A stretch of DNA of 38,984 bases from the NCBI GenBank assembly GCA_016464795.1, contig JAEKNN010000027.1:1-38984 (forward strand), given 5' to 3'. Within the stretch, counting starts at the first letter, position 1, and each line of letters starts with the position of its first letter. The translations under genes and the position numbers were made by a program. Below are positions 1 through 8,102 of this stretch, in pieces. This stretch comes from Candidatus Amunia macphersoniae (GTDB taxonomy: Bacteria; Chloroflexota; Dormibacteria; Aeolococcales; Aeolococcaceae). The notes beneath the pieces are model-generated. The model searched no databases. It had not been told where the DNA came from and was given only the letters and a program-made list of their open reading frames with translations.

Positions 1-54
1 TAGAGCACAGGTCTGAAAAACCTGGTGTCGACAGTTCGATCCTGTCCCTCGGCA
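1..54 (+). tRNA. tRNA-Phe (GAA), 5' end outside the window
   Basis: The window opens inside the D arm. The anticodon stem is CAGGT (8-12) paired with ACCTG (20-24). Its seven-base loop CTGAAAA puts the anticodon GAA at 15-17, which reads Phe codons. The T stem is GACAG (30-34)/CTGTC (42-46) with loop TTCGATC. The 3' acceptor strand is CCTCGGC (47-53), followed by discriminator A54. CCA is not encoded, because CCG follows, so the tail must be added enzymatically. The 5' acceptor strand and most of the D arm lie upstream of the window. Confidence 0.93.
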
Positions 55-73
55 CCGGCTGCGATGCACGTGT

Positions 74-493
74 TCAGGCGACCGCGACGTCTCCGGCTGC
101 GGCGCCGCCGGCCAGGTGACGAACTCGCGCGATGGTCTCGCCGACATCGCCGGTCAAGGGTGCGACGCCGGCTCGAAGGGTCTGCTGCAACCCGAGCCGG
201 CTCATCTGCTTGAGCAGTCGTCGCGCCGCCACCTCGCCGGCGGCGACCCCCCCCTCCCGGATCAGCACCGCCGCTGCCCCATCCTCGAGAATGGTCACCG
301 GCTCATTGGCGCGCGCGTACGCGATCACCAGCGCGGCATAGCCGGGGCGAGCGCTGGCCGGGATCGTCTTGTCGATGACGAACATGCAGCAGGCGCCATC
401 CCCGGTGACCGCACCCGCGGCAGCGAGAAAGCCCTGGTGTCCGATTGCCCACGGAAGCTGGGAGACGACGGGTGGCAGGTCCGTGGAGGTCAT
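74..493 (-). CDS. Degenerate GGDEF-like domain protein (inactive cyclase fold)
   Basis: A protein of about 139 residues whose strand and helix pattern resembles a GGDEF domain. It has a hydrophobic strand with FVID near the start, then ILEDGAAAVLIREGG where an active enzyme has the RxGGDEF loop, then a helix AGEVAARRLL, and the LRAGVA strand corresponding to the usual ASIGVA. None of the metal- or GTP-binding residues of a diguanylate cyclase is present, so it should not make c-di-GMP. I chose the ATG at 493 because it lies 5 bases after the stop of the response regulator upstream and the protein pattern begins there. The tight spacing implies co-transcription and possibly a partner role for the receiver. 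The fold assignment is by eye only. Confidence 0.6.
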   Translation of the reverse strand: MTSTDLPPVVSQLPWAIGHQGFLAAAGAVTGDGACCMFVIDKTIPASARPGYAALVIAYARANEPVTILEDGAAAVLIREGGVAAGEVAARRLLKQMSRLGLQQTLRAGVAPLTGDVGETIARVRHLAGGAAAGDVAVA

Positions 494-498
494 TGGGC

Positions 499-936
499 TC
501 AGCTCACCAGCAACTCGGCGCCGAGCATGTCGAGGGCAGCCAGCCGGTCGGCAAGGTTGCCGGGTGCACTGCGGTGCCACTCGAGCAGCTGCCTGACCCC
601 GTCCGTCAACTCACGCAGTCGGACTGGCTTGGGCAGAGCGCTCACGCCAGCCCGCAGTGGCATCGGCCGGCGCAGCGAACCGCTGACAAAGCAGATCCCG
701 CTGTCTGCCCCATTGGGATGAGCGGCCAGTTGCCTGGCCAGGTCGACACCGTGAATGTCGGGGAGCAGGCCGTCCAGCAAGATCGCACCGAAACGAGACC
801 GGGTCACGGCCCGAGTGGCCTCGGCGCCGCTGCCACAGGCTTCGACGTCTCCCGCCACGCCCGTGAGCGCCCGGGCCAGAAACGACCGAACCAGTTCGTC
901 GTCCTCGACGATGAGGATTGGGGGAGGCATGTCCAC
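499..936 (-). CDS. Receiver-only response regulator
   Basis: A single CheY-like receiver domain of about 145 residues. The acidic pair is in ILIVEDDE near the N-terminus. The phosphoacceptor Asp is in ILLDGLLPD, the Ser/Thr switch in FVSGS, and the conserved Lys in LPKP. No DNA-binding domain follows; the last 30 residues form a leucine-rich helical tail. It probably acts by protein contact, and the GGDEF-like gene 5 bases downstream is the obvious candidate partner. An ATG at 945 is in frame, but GTG 936 sits 7 bases after a TAGGAT hexamer, the leaderless arrangement seen at many genes here, so I prefer it. No sensor kinase gene is adjacent. Confidence 0.85.
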   Translation of the reverse strand: MDMPPPILIVEDDELVRSFLARALTGVAGDVEACGSGAEATRAVTRSRFGAILLDGLLPDIHGVDLARQLAAHPNGADSGICFVSGSLRRPMPLRAGVSALPKPVRLRELTDGVRQLLEWHRSAPGNLADRLAALDMLGAELLVS

Positions 937-943
937 CCCAGGC

Positions 944-949
944 ATCCTA
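944..949 (-). promoter_or_regulatory. -10 element of the response regulator gene
   Basis: TAGGAT on the minus strand, seven bases before GTG 936. It implies a leaderless transcript carrying the receiver and GGDEF-like genes. No clear -35 is seen. Confidence 0.45.
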
Positions 950-954
950 CCGGC

Positions 955-1935
955 TCATTCCTGACGATGCGGGCAGGAGATCAGATTGTGATGACATCCG
1001 CACTGGTCGCTGACCTCGTCCAACGTGATCTCACCATCTGCGAACCTCAGGGTGGGTTGTCCCCGGTCGGGGCCGCCCGCGTGGGCTGCGCGCACGTACA
1101 CAGGATGACCGTCGACGATGGTCCACGCCGGCATGTTGGGCACCCCCGCACGGACCAGCCGGAGCGCGGCCACTGCCGAGGGGGCATCGTCCAGATGCCG
1201 GTGTCCGACCGACGGCGCGTAACTGGTATTGGACAGGTTGATGGGCTCACCTGGCCAATCGGTCAGCAGGCTGCTCACCGCCTGCCCCAGTGCCTCGACT
1301 CCCACCCGCGAGAGGCGCCGGGTCAAAGTCCCCGAGGTGTCGGCATCGGCCACCCGCAGCGTCCGTTGAGCAAGCATTGGCCCCGCGTCGACCTTGGGGA
1401 CAGCTCGGTGCAGCGTGATCCCGGCGATCGGGTCGCCATCGGCGATAGTCCAATAGACGGGCTCTGGCCCGCGTCGCGCAGGCAGTGCGCTGGGGTGCAC
1501 GTTCATCCAGCCATGCCGCGGGACGGCGAGGGCGCGGGCGCCGACGATCTGGTCGAAGCTGGCCATGACGACAGCGTCCAGCTCGAGCCTGGTCAGGTCG
1601 ATGATGGTGTGCTCGTCATTGACGCGCCACGCTCGCAGCAGAGGTACCTTGATGTGGTCGGCGATGCGGCTGAGGGCGTTGTCACCCAGGATCGCCTCGT
1701 GGGCGCCGGGTGAGGTCAACAATCCCACCACCTGGACGTCGTCGATCTCCAACAGGGCCAGCAGGAAGGCGAGGCTGTAGTCGGACGGGAACCCGGCGAA
1801 GAGCACGCGGGGGCCGACACCGGTTCCCGGCGTCCCGGGCAGCGGCCCCAGATCGCGATCGGGGATGAACGAGAATTCGCCACGCTCCCACAGGTTCGCT
1901 CGGACTTCGGACAGGGCCGCCGAGGTTGTCGCCAC
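955..1935 (-). CDS. Methionyl-tRNA formyltransferase-family protein
   Basis: A formyltransferase fold of 326 residues. The catalytic Asn and His are in MNVHPSALP, followed by RRGPEPVYWTI, which matches the family's loop after the catalytic His. The third catalytic residue is the Asp of VPKVDAGPML. The order and spacing match Fmt, which formylates Met-tRNA(fMet) with 10-formyl-tetrahydrofolate. The length is close to Fmt, but the N-terminal strand (RVLFAGFPSD) is not the usual Fmt signature and no deformylase gene is near, so a related sugar or peptide N-formyltransferase is possible. The tail QCGCHHNLISCPH is Cys/His-rich and could bind a metal. Start GTG 1935 lies 6 bases after a TAGGAT hexamer. 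Confidence 0.8.
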   Translation of the reverse strand: MATTSAALSEVRANLWERGEFSFIPDRDLGPLPGTPGTGVGPRVLFAGFPSDYSLAFLLALLEIDDVQVVGLLTSPGAHEAILGDNALSRIADHIKVPLLRAWRVNDEHTIIDLTRLELDAVVMASFDQIVGARALAVPRHGWMNVHPSALPARRGPEPVYWTIADGDPIAGITLHRAVPKVDAGPMLAQRTLRVADADTSGTLTRRLSRVGVEALGQAVSSLLTDWPGEPINLSNTSYAPSVGHRHLDDAPSAVAALRLVRAGVPNMPAWTIVDGHPVYVRAAHAGGPDRGQPTLRFADGEITLDEVSDQCGCHHNLISCPHRQE

Positions 1936-1941
1936 CGGGGA

Positions 1942-1947
1942 ATCCTA
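1942..1947 (-). promoter_or_regulatory. -10 element of the formyltransferase gene, overlapping the mutY stop
   Basis: TAGGAT on the minus strand, six bases before GTG 1935. Its first three bases are the TAG stop codon of mutY (1947-1945), so the downstream gene can have its own leaderless transcript despite the 9-base gap. Confidence 0.45.
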
Positions 1948-2823
1948 GTGCAGCGAGCGCCGTTCGCCGTTGTTCACCGGTGCCACCAGCCCGTCGGCGA
2001 TGAGACTGGACAGTGCCTGCTCAACGCGTTCGGTGGTGACCCCCGGCGTTGCTGCGACAGCCTCGCGAAGTGAGGAGCTGGTGTGGGCCGCGTCGGCAAG
2101 CGACGCAGTCAGGATGGCGCCTCGCAGCTGGCGAAGGCTGCCCTGGTAGCGTGGTTGGCGTCGGTGCTGTGCTGCGGTGGAGGCTGCGGCAGGACCGAAG
2201 CGACAGCCTCCTTGCAGCGCACAGCCGTCACAGCGAGGCAGCGCCCGGCAATGGAGCGCTCCCACGTCGAAGAGGGCGTACGCGTACTCGCGCATCGTCA
2301 TGTGAGGCGGCCGTCCCGCAGCGAGTACCGAATCGAGCTCGCGGCGCGTCGTCCCACCTGGATCACGGCCAAGGACGGCACGGGCCGCCACCCTCCCGAG
2401 GTTCACGTCGACGGGGGGTGCCGGCGGCGGATTCTCTGCCGCCGCGCCGAGGTCACTGAAGGCAAGCAGAGCACGTGCCGTGTAGGTGCCGATACCCGGG
2501 AGTCCGTGAAGCCCGGTCTCGGTCGCCGGCCAGCCTTCCACCGCCACGCGGGCAGCCGTCAGCCAGAGCGCGCGCGCTCGACGTGGATAGCCGAGCCCGT
2601 GCCACTCCCGGAGAACGTCCTCGAGGGAGGCCGACGCACACGCGCTAGGGTCTGGCCAGCGTCGTGTGAATCGCTCCCACCGGAGCAGCACCCGACTCAC
2701 TGCGGTCTGCTGGAGCATCACCTCGCTGACCAGCACGGCCCACGGGTCGGTTGTGAGCCGCCACGGCAACTGATGGCGCCCACGCGCCGCGTACCACTCC
2801 GGCAGGGGGTCGCTCCACATCAC
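1945..2823 (-). CDS. mutY: A/G-specific adenine glycosylase MutY, short form
   Basis: Removes adenine mispaired with 8-oxoguanine in base excision repair. The catalytic Glu is in SEVMLQQT (about residue 34). The helix-hairpin-helix is LHGLPGIGTYTARAL, and the catalytic Asp is in VDVNLGRVAAR. The iron-sulfur cluster Cys follow as C-x5-C-x2-C-x5-C; the usual spacing is C-x6-C-x2-C-x5-C. The MutT-like C-terminal domain that reads 8-oxoG is absent. In its place are about 60 residues resembling a small winged-helix, as in actinobacterial MutY proteins of about 290-300 residues. The start is GTG 2823 or ATG 2820. It precedes the formyltransferase gene by 9 bases. Confidence 0.92.
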   Translation of the reverse strand: MMWSDPLPEWYAARGRHQLPWRLTTDPWAVLVSEVMLQQTAVSRVLLRWERFTRRWPDPSACASASLEDVLREWHGLGYPRRARALWLTAARVAVEGWPATETGLHGLPGIGTYTARALLAFSDLGAAAENPPPAPPVDVNLGRVAARAVLGRDPGGTTRRELDSVLAAGRPPHMTMREYAYALFDVGALHCRALPRCDGCALQGGCRFGPAAASTAAQHRRQPRYQGSLRQLRGAILTASLADAAHTSSSLREAVAATPGVTTERVEQALSSLIADGLVAPVNNGERRSLH

Positions 2824-2832
2824 GCGCAGTGT

Positions 2833-2838
2833 TGCCTA
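2833..2838 (-). promoter_or_regulatory. Possible -10 element of mutY
   Basis: TAGGCA on the minus strand, nine bases before GTG 2823. It fits the spacing seen at other genes but has a poorer last base. Confidence 0.25.
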
Positions 2839-2952
2839 ACCTCACAGTCGGGCGTCCCTCACGATGAAGTCGATCTCGGGACGATCCCCCTGCCGTGGGC
2901 CCGTCACAGGTCACTGACGAGGTCAAGCGGTGGGAAACGTGTCGCTCATTGG

Positions 2953-4809
2953 TCAGGAGCGCGGCGACGCGCGCCGCTCCGGCCATGCCGGAGACCGCAC
3001 AAACGCACCGCGAACTGAAACCTCGTCGATGTCCCATGCCGGCCGCGCCAGCCAGTTGCCCTGTCCAAAGGAGACACCGAGCCCGCGCAGCCGCGTGGCC
3101 ATCTCCTCGCTGTCAACCCCCTCGGCGATGACCGACGCGTTGGTGCGGGCAGCGAATGCGACTGCCGCTGCAATCACACCTTGAGCCCCGCGAGTCTCAT
3201 TGGCGGCAAGTCCGCGCGTCAGCTTCAGGTAATCGGGCACCGTGGCTGCAAGAACCTTCAGGGTTGAACGCCCCTCACCGACATCGTCCAATGCCACCCG
3301 GAAGCCATGCTCGCGGTAGGTGGCGAGGACGCGCCGCAATCTCCCCCGGTCACCGATGGTCTCGCGCTCGGTCAGCTCCAGCACCAGCCGTGATGGCGCA
3401 GCCCCGGCCGCATCGAGCAGGAGGAGCATCTGGTCCACGTCATGAACCGGGTCGAGCAGGGCGCCCGCCGTGACGGGGAGGAACAGCGTCGAATCCCGCG
3501 GCAGCTTCCACAGCGACGCAAGTGCCGCGCGCCGGCACACCCAGTCCAGATCTGGGGCCCGGCCGAGCTGGCGGGCGGTGCGGAACAGCGGCTCCACACT
3601 CTCCTCACGCCATCCTCGCGGGCGGGCCCGCGCCTGGTAGCCGGTGACGTTTCCGGTGGCGAGCGACACCACCGGCTGGAAGACGATGTCCACCGCCCCC
3701 TCCGCGATGACCGAGTCGATGGTCGCCGTGATGGCGGCCCGGGACGAAGTTCCGATCGTCCTCCCGATCGTCGTCATCCCGGCCGCGACCTGCACCCGGT
3801 CTCCGCCGTTGTGCTTGGCCTCGAGCAGAGCCGCATCAGCCTCGCGCCACACCCCCACCGCCTCGCGGCCCGCCGCACCGACGGCAACGCCGATGGAGAT
3901 GCGGACTCGGCCGCTGGCGATGCTGGCGCCATGCATGGCGGTGCGCATCCTTTCGCTCACGGCGAGCGCCTCGTCGGCGCCGAGGGCCAGGAGCACTACC
4001 GCGAACTCGTCGCCACCGACGCGCGAGACGATGTCACCGCTGCGCGCAATCTCTGAGATGACACGCACGGTCGTCCGCAGTGCCAGGTCTCCCGCCTCAT
4101 GACCATGCTCGTCATTGATCGGCTTCAGGTTGTCGACATCGATGGCCACAACCGCAAAGGGCACACGAGGCAACGAGCGCAGCGCGGCCGAGAGCGCGCG
4201 ACGATTGAGAACACCCGTCAGGGGATCCGTCGAGGCGCTGTCGACCAGGGCAAGGTGTTGCCGATGGGTGTCACTGGCGAACCCGCCGGCAAACCCGGCG
4301 ATGATCACGATGGTGACCAACCGGAACGTCATGTCGCCAGCACCAATCGCGTGGTGGAGATGCGCATCGCCGAAGATCAGGGACCCCGCGATCACCAGCA
4401 GTGCTCCAGCGCTCGCGGGCAGGACTCCGCGCCAGCGGGCCAGCATCGCGCACTCCAGCAGCACGGGGAGGTAGAGGATGAAAGACCGGTCTTTGGCGTC
4501 GTTGCTGCCCAGGAAGACCCACACCGAGCAGAGAACCACATCCGCAAAACACGCGGCCATGACCACTCGTTCTGGCCGCACCCCCCACCGACCGGCGAGG
4601 GTTGCCGCGAGGTTGTACAGGGCGATCACCGCGACCAGCGCGCAGGGCACAGTTGGGCTGCCCATCAGCGGCGGGGTAGCGCTGAAGGCCTCGATGAGCC
4701 CGAAGGCCACAGCGACCCAGCGCGCGAGCGCGATGCGACGTCCGTGAGCGACTTCAGCCGTCACGTCGACCATACCTGGCGCGTTCACCACCCCTGCACC
4801 CTCTCGCAA
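2953..4809 (-). CDS. Membrane GGDEF-EAL protein with intact cyclase and degenerate EAL
   Basis: About 618 residues. The N-terminus (roughly 25-180) has five or six hydrophobic segments forming a membrane sensor of unknown type. The GGDEF domain starts at DPLTGVLNRRAL (195-206). It has an intact GGDEF at 265-269 and the product-inhibition motif RSGD at 256-259, exactly five residues upstream, so it should make c-di-GMP under feedback control. The EAL domain (about 370-600) is damaged: the EAL triplet reads QAR at 392-394, and the Asn of the SLNISP-like strand is missing (LFLPVTAG). ELTERE, DDVG and AEGV remain. It is probably a cyclase with a non-hydrolysing EAL fold. The start could also be GTG 4791 behind GAGGG, or ATG 4773. 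Confidence 0.85.
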   Translation of the reverse strand: MREGAGVVNAPGMVDVTAEVAHGRRIALARWVAVAFGLIEAFSATPPLMGSPTVPCALVAVIALYNLAATLAGRWGVRPERVVMAACFADVVLCSVWVFLGSNDAKDRSFILYLPVLLECAMLARWRGVLPASAGALLVIAGSLIFGDAHLHHAIGAGDMTFRLVTIVIIAGFAGGFASDTHRQHLALVDSASTDPLTGVLNRRALSAALRSLPRVPFAVVAIDVDNLKPINDEHGHEAGDLALRTTVRVISEIARSGDIVSRVGGDEFAVVLLALGADEALAVSERMRTAMHGASIASGRVRISIGVAVGAAGREAVGVWREADAALLEAKHNGGDRVQVAAGMTTIGRTIGTSSRAAITATIDSVIAEGAVDIVFQPVVSLATGNVTGYQARARPRGWREESVEPLFRTARQLGRAPDLDWVCRRAALASLWKLPRDSTLFLPVTAGALLDPVHDVDQMLLLLDAAGAAPSRLVLELTERETIGDRGRLRRVLATYREHGFRVALDDVGEGRSTLKVLAATVPDYLKLTRGLAANETRGAQGVIAAAVAFAARTNASVIAEGVDSEEMATRLRGLGVSFGQGNWLARPAWDIDEVSVRGAFVRSPAWPERRASPRS

Positions 4810-4980
4810 CCATCCCGCCCCCGAACGCTTCGAACGTCACCATACACAGTGCTCGCGCGGCCACCCGACCCCGTCACACGGTCGCCACGCGGACGTCACA
4901 GCGGAGGCCCGGATGTGCGTGATGCCGCCCGCGAGCCCGGTCGTCCCGATCCCCCGGTGGCAGCGCCCGCCGCACTCCAC

Positions 4981-4986
4981 TAGCAT
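4981..4986 (+). promoter_or_regulatory. -10 element of the BrkB-family gene
   Basis: TAGCAT, seven bases before GTG 4994. This implies a leaderless transcript and helps choose that start. Confidence 0.45.
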
Positions 4987-4993
4987 CGACGCC

Positions 4994-5941
4994 GTGAAGG
5001 ACACGCTCCTCAACTCGCTGCCGGTGCGCGCCGTCCGCCGGTTCCTGGACGCGCAGGGACCCAACTGGGCCACCATCGTTGCCTGGAACCTGTTCTTCGC
5101 CTTCTTCCCGATGGTCTTCCTGGTCATCAGCGTGGTGGGGTTGGCACTGCGGGACCCGGGGACGCGGGCCACGGTCGTGCAGCAGGTGCTCGCGGCATTC
5201 CCGTCCTGTCAGTCGCAGCAGGCCAGCGGTGCCTCCTGCCCGATCGTGAGCGCGCTCGACGACTTCCGCCGCAGCAGTGGCCTGTTCGCTGTCATCGGTA
5301 TCGCCGGCCTGCTCTGGAGCGGCGCCTCACTCTTCAGTGCCATCGAGCAGGGCCTCAACAGCCTCTACCCGTGCAAGTCACGTGACTTCATCCCGCAGAA
5401 GGTGATGGGCTTCGGAATGGTCATCATCTTCACGGTCCTGGCGGTGCCACTGGTGGCCAGCGGGAGCCTTCTCGGGCTGCTCCAGTCCATCCCCGGTGTG
5501 CCCGATTTCCTTCGCAGTGGCCCCGCGAGCCTGCTCCTGCAACTGGCTGCTGGGGTCGTCGACGCCTCACTCCTCTTCGGGATCATCTACTTCGTGGTGC
5601 CCAACCGCCCTCAGCGCGTGCGCGAGGTCGTTCCTGGAGCGATCACCGCCGGCGTGATCTTCGAGGCGCTGACCCTCCTGTTCCCACTCTATTTCGGCCT
5701 GGTCACGCACAGCCCGCAGTGGGGACAGACCTTCGGGTTCATCTTCGTCCTGCTCTTCTACTTCTTCCTGATCGGCCAGATTGTCATGCTCGGTGGCACC
5801 ATGAATGCCGAGATCGCCGTTGCGCGCGGTGAGGATCGCGGGACCCCCGGACTCGAGACCGGTGGTCTGGGCGGCCAAGGCGTGCTCGCCGACCCAGCGG
5901 TCAGGACGCCCGCCGGCACACCCGCAGGCAAGCCTGGCTGA
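4994..5941 (+). CDS. YihY/BrkB-family membrane protein
   Basis: About 315 residues with six hydrophobic segments in the YihY/BrkB pattern. The first is in the stretch around NWATIVAWNLFFAFFP, and later come LLWSGASLFSAIEQGLN, the VPNRPQRVREVVPGA loop, and a final paired helix near FGFIFVLLFYFFLIGQIVMLGG. The family is widespread and often misnamed ribonuclease BN; its molecular function is not settled. A longer frame reaches back to 4913, but the extra 27 residues are not membrane-like. GTG 4994 lies 7 bases after TAGCAT, so it is preferred. The Pro/Gly-rich cytosolic tail is poorly conserved. It is divergent from the GGDEF-EAL gene. Confidence 0.87.
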   Translation: MKDTLLNSLPVRAVRRFLDAQGPNWATIVAWNLFFAFFPMVFLVISVVGLALRDPGTRATVVQQVLAAFPSCQSQQASGASCPIVSALDDFRRSSGLFAVIGIAGLLWSGASLFSAIEQGLNSLYPCKSRDFIPQKVMGFGMVIIFTVLAVPLVASGSLLGLLQSIPGVPDFLRSGPASLLLQLAAGVVDASLLFGIIYFVVPNRPQRVREVVPGAITAGVIFEALTLLFPLYFGLVTHSPQWGQTFGFIFVLLFYFFLIGQIVMLGGTMNAEIAVARGEDRGTPGLETGGLGGQGVLADPAVRTPAGTPAGKPG

Positions 5942-6051
5942 CCCGGCCGCAGGTGACGAAGTTGTCGCAGTTCGGCAACCGCGGGCCGAGGACTCCTCTA
6001 CACCGGCGAGTGTCCACTGTGACCGACCGGCATCAACCACGTGGAGGGGCT

Positions 6052-7326
6052 GTGACTCAAGGCGAGAACACTCCCGGCGACACCGCTCTCACAGCCCTGG
6101 CCCTCGAGCAACCGCTGCGGCTTCTGGTCGACGACATTCTCGAAGCGGCGCGTGAGTACCTCGACATGGACGTCGCCTTCGTTGCCGAGTTCGCGGGAGG
6201 CGAACAGATCTTCCGACATGTCGCCGGCGACGCTGCGGTGTTCCGTTTGAGCAGTGAGTTGCGCGTCCCGTTGGGATGGATGTACTGCAAGGACATGACC
6301 GACGGTCGCCTGGCTGAGGCAATCCCCGATGTCGCAGCCGATCCCCTGGCGTCTGCTATGGCGGTGACCATGGAGGCGCACGTGGGCAGCTATGTGGGCG
6401 TACCGGTGAGCCTGCCAGACGGTCGCGTCTGGGGATCGATGGCCTGCCTCAGCCGCCGTGCTGACCACAGCGTCGGCAAGCGTGACGTGCGTTTCATGCG
6501 CATGCTGGCGCGCATCTACGCCGAGCAGCTGGAACGCGAGGAGCGGGAAGCGGTCGCCCGGCGCCAGAAGCGTGCCCAGATCCGCGCCATTCTCCGCGAG
6601 GGCCGGCTGATCACAGTGTTGCAGCCCATCGTCGACCTGCTCAGCGGGGCCGCCGTGGGCTTCGAGGCGCTGGCGCGCTTCGAAGGCGAGACCCCGCAGC
6701 CACCTGACCTGTGGTTCGCTGCTGCCAAGGAGGTCGGCCTCGGCCGCGAGCTCGAGCTGGCGGCGGTGCGATCAGCGCTGGGGCATCTCGCCGACCTGCC
6801 CGACGATGCCTATCTCTCCCTCAACATCTCGCCCGAGACCGCCGTCAGCGCTGAGTTCGCCGCCCTCATGGAGCGCGGCACCGACCGTGTGGTCATCGAG
6901 GTCACCGAGCACGCCGCGATCGGCGACTACCCACAGTTCAACAGCTCGGTGGCGCGTCTGCGTTTTCGGGGCATGCGCTACGCCGTCGACGATGCCGGCG
7001 CCGGCTTTGCCACCTTCAGCCACATCCTCAGCACCAAGCCCGACATCGTCAAGCTCGACATGTCGTTGATTCGCGACATCCACCGGGATCTCGCTCGGCG
7101 GGCTCTTCTGCACGGGCTCATCTACTTCATCGAGCAGATCAACGCCACAGCGGTCGCTGAGGGCATCGAGACCCAGGAGGAGGCCGAAGCGCTCAAGCGT
7201 CTCGGGGTCCACTGTGCTCAGGGATACTTCTTCGGCAGGCCCGGTGAACAGCTGCGTCAGCCGAGTCCGGTCAGGGCGGACGACCGGGGTCGGGGCAGGG
7301 TCCGCGTCCTGCCTCTCGCGAAGTAG
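6052..7326 (+). CDS. GAF-EAL c-di-GMP phosphodiesterase
   Basis: About 424 residues in two domains. Residues ~20-165 look like a GAF sensor domain (hydrophobic strands around VAFVAEF and YVGVPVSLPDGRVWGSMACL). An EAL domain follows at ~185-405. The catalytic set is intact: GFEALARF, SLNISPE, IEVTEH, VDDAGAGFATF, DIVKLDMS, AEGIET and QGYFFGRP. It should hydrolyse c-di-GMP to pGpG in response to a small ligand or redox state sensed by GAF. GTG 6052 has GGAGG four bases upstream. GTG 5953 and GTG 6019 are in-frame alternatives that add an Arg-rich, non-domain leader. It lies about 1.2 kb from a divergently transcribed GGDEF-EAL gene, so synthesis and breakdown are encoded close together. Confidence 0.9.
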   Translation: MTQGENTPGDTALTALALEQPLRLLVDDILEAAREYLDMDVAFVAEFAGGEQIFRHVAGDAAVFRLSSELRVPLGWMYCKDMTDGRLAEAIPDVAADPLASAMAVTMEAHVGSYVGVPVSLPDGRVWGSMACLSRRADHSVGKRDVRFMRMLARIYAEQLEREEREAVARRQKRAQIRAILREGRLITVLQPIVDLLSGAAVGFEALARFEGETPQPPDLWFAAAKEVGLGRELELAAVRSALGHLADLPDDAYLSLNISPETAVSAEFAALMERGTDRVVIEVTEHAAIGDYPQFNSSVARLRFRGMRYAVDDAGAGFATFSHILSTKPDIVKLDMSLIRDIHRDLARRALLHGLIYFIEQINATAVAEGIETQEEAEALKRLGVHCAQGYFFGRPGEQLRQPSPVRADDRGRGRVRVLPLAK

Positions 7327-7336
7327 CTCCGCCAAG

Positions 7337-7342
7337 TACCCT
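7337..7342 (+). promoter_or_regulatory. -10 element of the VIT1/CCC1 gene
   Basis: TACCCT, six bases before GTG 7349. No clear -35 is seen. Confidence 0.45.
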
Positions 7343-7348
7343 AGAGGC

Positions 7349-8095
7349 GTGGAGCTTCAGGTCCGCGCCGCTGCCCCCGCGCCCCAAGCCGCCGCCCCCC
7401 ACCGTCACGAACACCACCGTGACGTGCAGGGCGGTGCGGCGCGTGCCGCCGTGTTCGGCGTCAGCGACGGGTTGCTGACCAACGTCTCGCTGATCCTGGG
7501 TGTGGCGGCTGCCCATCCGGCCGTCGGGGTGGTCCGCCTCGCCGGGTTCGCCGGGCTGGTCGCCGGCGCCTTCTCCATGGCCACCGGTGAGTACGTCTCG
7601 ATGAGCGCTCAGCGCGAGCTGATCGAACGTGAGGTGGCCATCGAGCGCGAGGAGTTGCGCCGGCACCCTGAGCAGGAGCACCGCGAGTTGGTGGCCCTGT
7701 ATGTGTCGCGGGGCGTCCCGCGAGCCGCTGCCGAGGAGGTGTCGACAGCCCTGGCGCGCGATCCCGAGCTTGCCCTTGAGGTGCACACCCGAGAGGAGCT
7801 CGGCGTCAATCCGGCATCGACGGGGTCGCCCCCCGCGGCGGCGGCGTCGTCCTTCGGCAGCTTCGCGCTGGGCGCCGTCGTCCCGCTGCTGCCCTGGTTC
7901 TTCTCGAGCGGGAACGCGGCAGTGGTGACGTCGATCATCCTCGGTGCTCTGATGGCGATCGGCGTGGGGATAGCCGTGGCGAGCTTCACGGGCAGGTCGA
8001 GGTTCCATGCCGCGGCACGGCAGCTGGCGATTGCGGCCCTTGCCGCGGCGGTGACCTATGGCGTCGGGACCCTGGTCGGCGTCCACACCAGCTGA
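7349..8095 (+). CDS. VIT1/CCC1-family iron/manganese transporter
   Basis: About 248 residues. The family signature SDGLLTNVSLILGV is in the first membrane helix, followed by a second helix ending in ATGEYVSMSAQREL. A cytosolic acidic segment (EREVAIEREELRRHPEQEH, then a stretch of about 45 residues) corresponds to the metal-binding domain. Three further helices close the protein. Family members carry Fe(II) or Mn(II) out of the cytosol by proton antiport. The N-terminus has a His-rich stretch (HRHEHHRD) that may add metal ligands. GTG 7349 lies 6 bases after TACCCT; an in-frame start at 7214 would overlap the EAL gene. The RibD-C gene begins 7 bases after its stop, so the two are probably co-transcribed. 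Confidence 0.88.
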   Translation: MELQVRAAAPAPQAAAPHRHEHHRDVQGGAARAAVFGVSDGLLTNVSLILGVAAAHPAVGVVRLAGFAGLVAGAFSMATGEYVSMSAQRELIEREVAIEREELRRHPEQEHRELVALYVSRGVPRAAAEEVSTALARDPELALEVHTREELGVNPASTGSPPAAAASSFGSFALGAVVPLLPWFFSSGNAAVVTSIILGALMAIGVGIAVASFTGRSRFHAAARQLAIAALAAAVTYGVGTLVGVHTS

Positions 8096-8102
8096 TCACG
8101 GG

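Noticed and set aside
4822..4836. CGAACGCTTCGAACG upstream of the GGDEF-EAL gene as a possible SOS box
   Set aside because: The two GAAC blocks are in the same orientation, so it is a direct repeat and not the GAAC-N4-GTTC palindrome.
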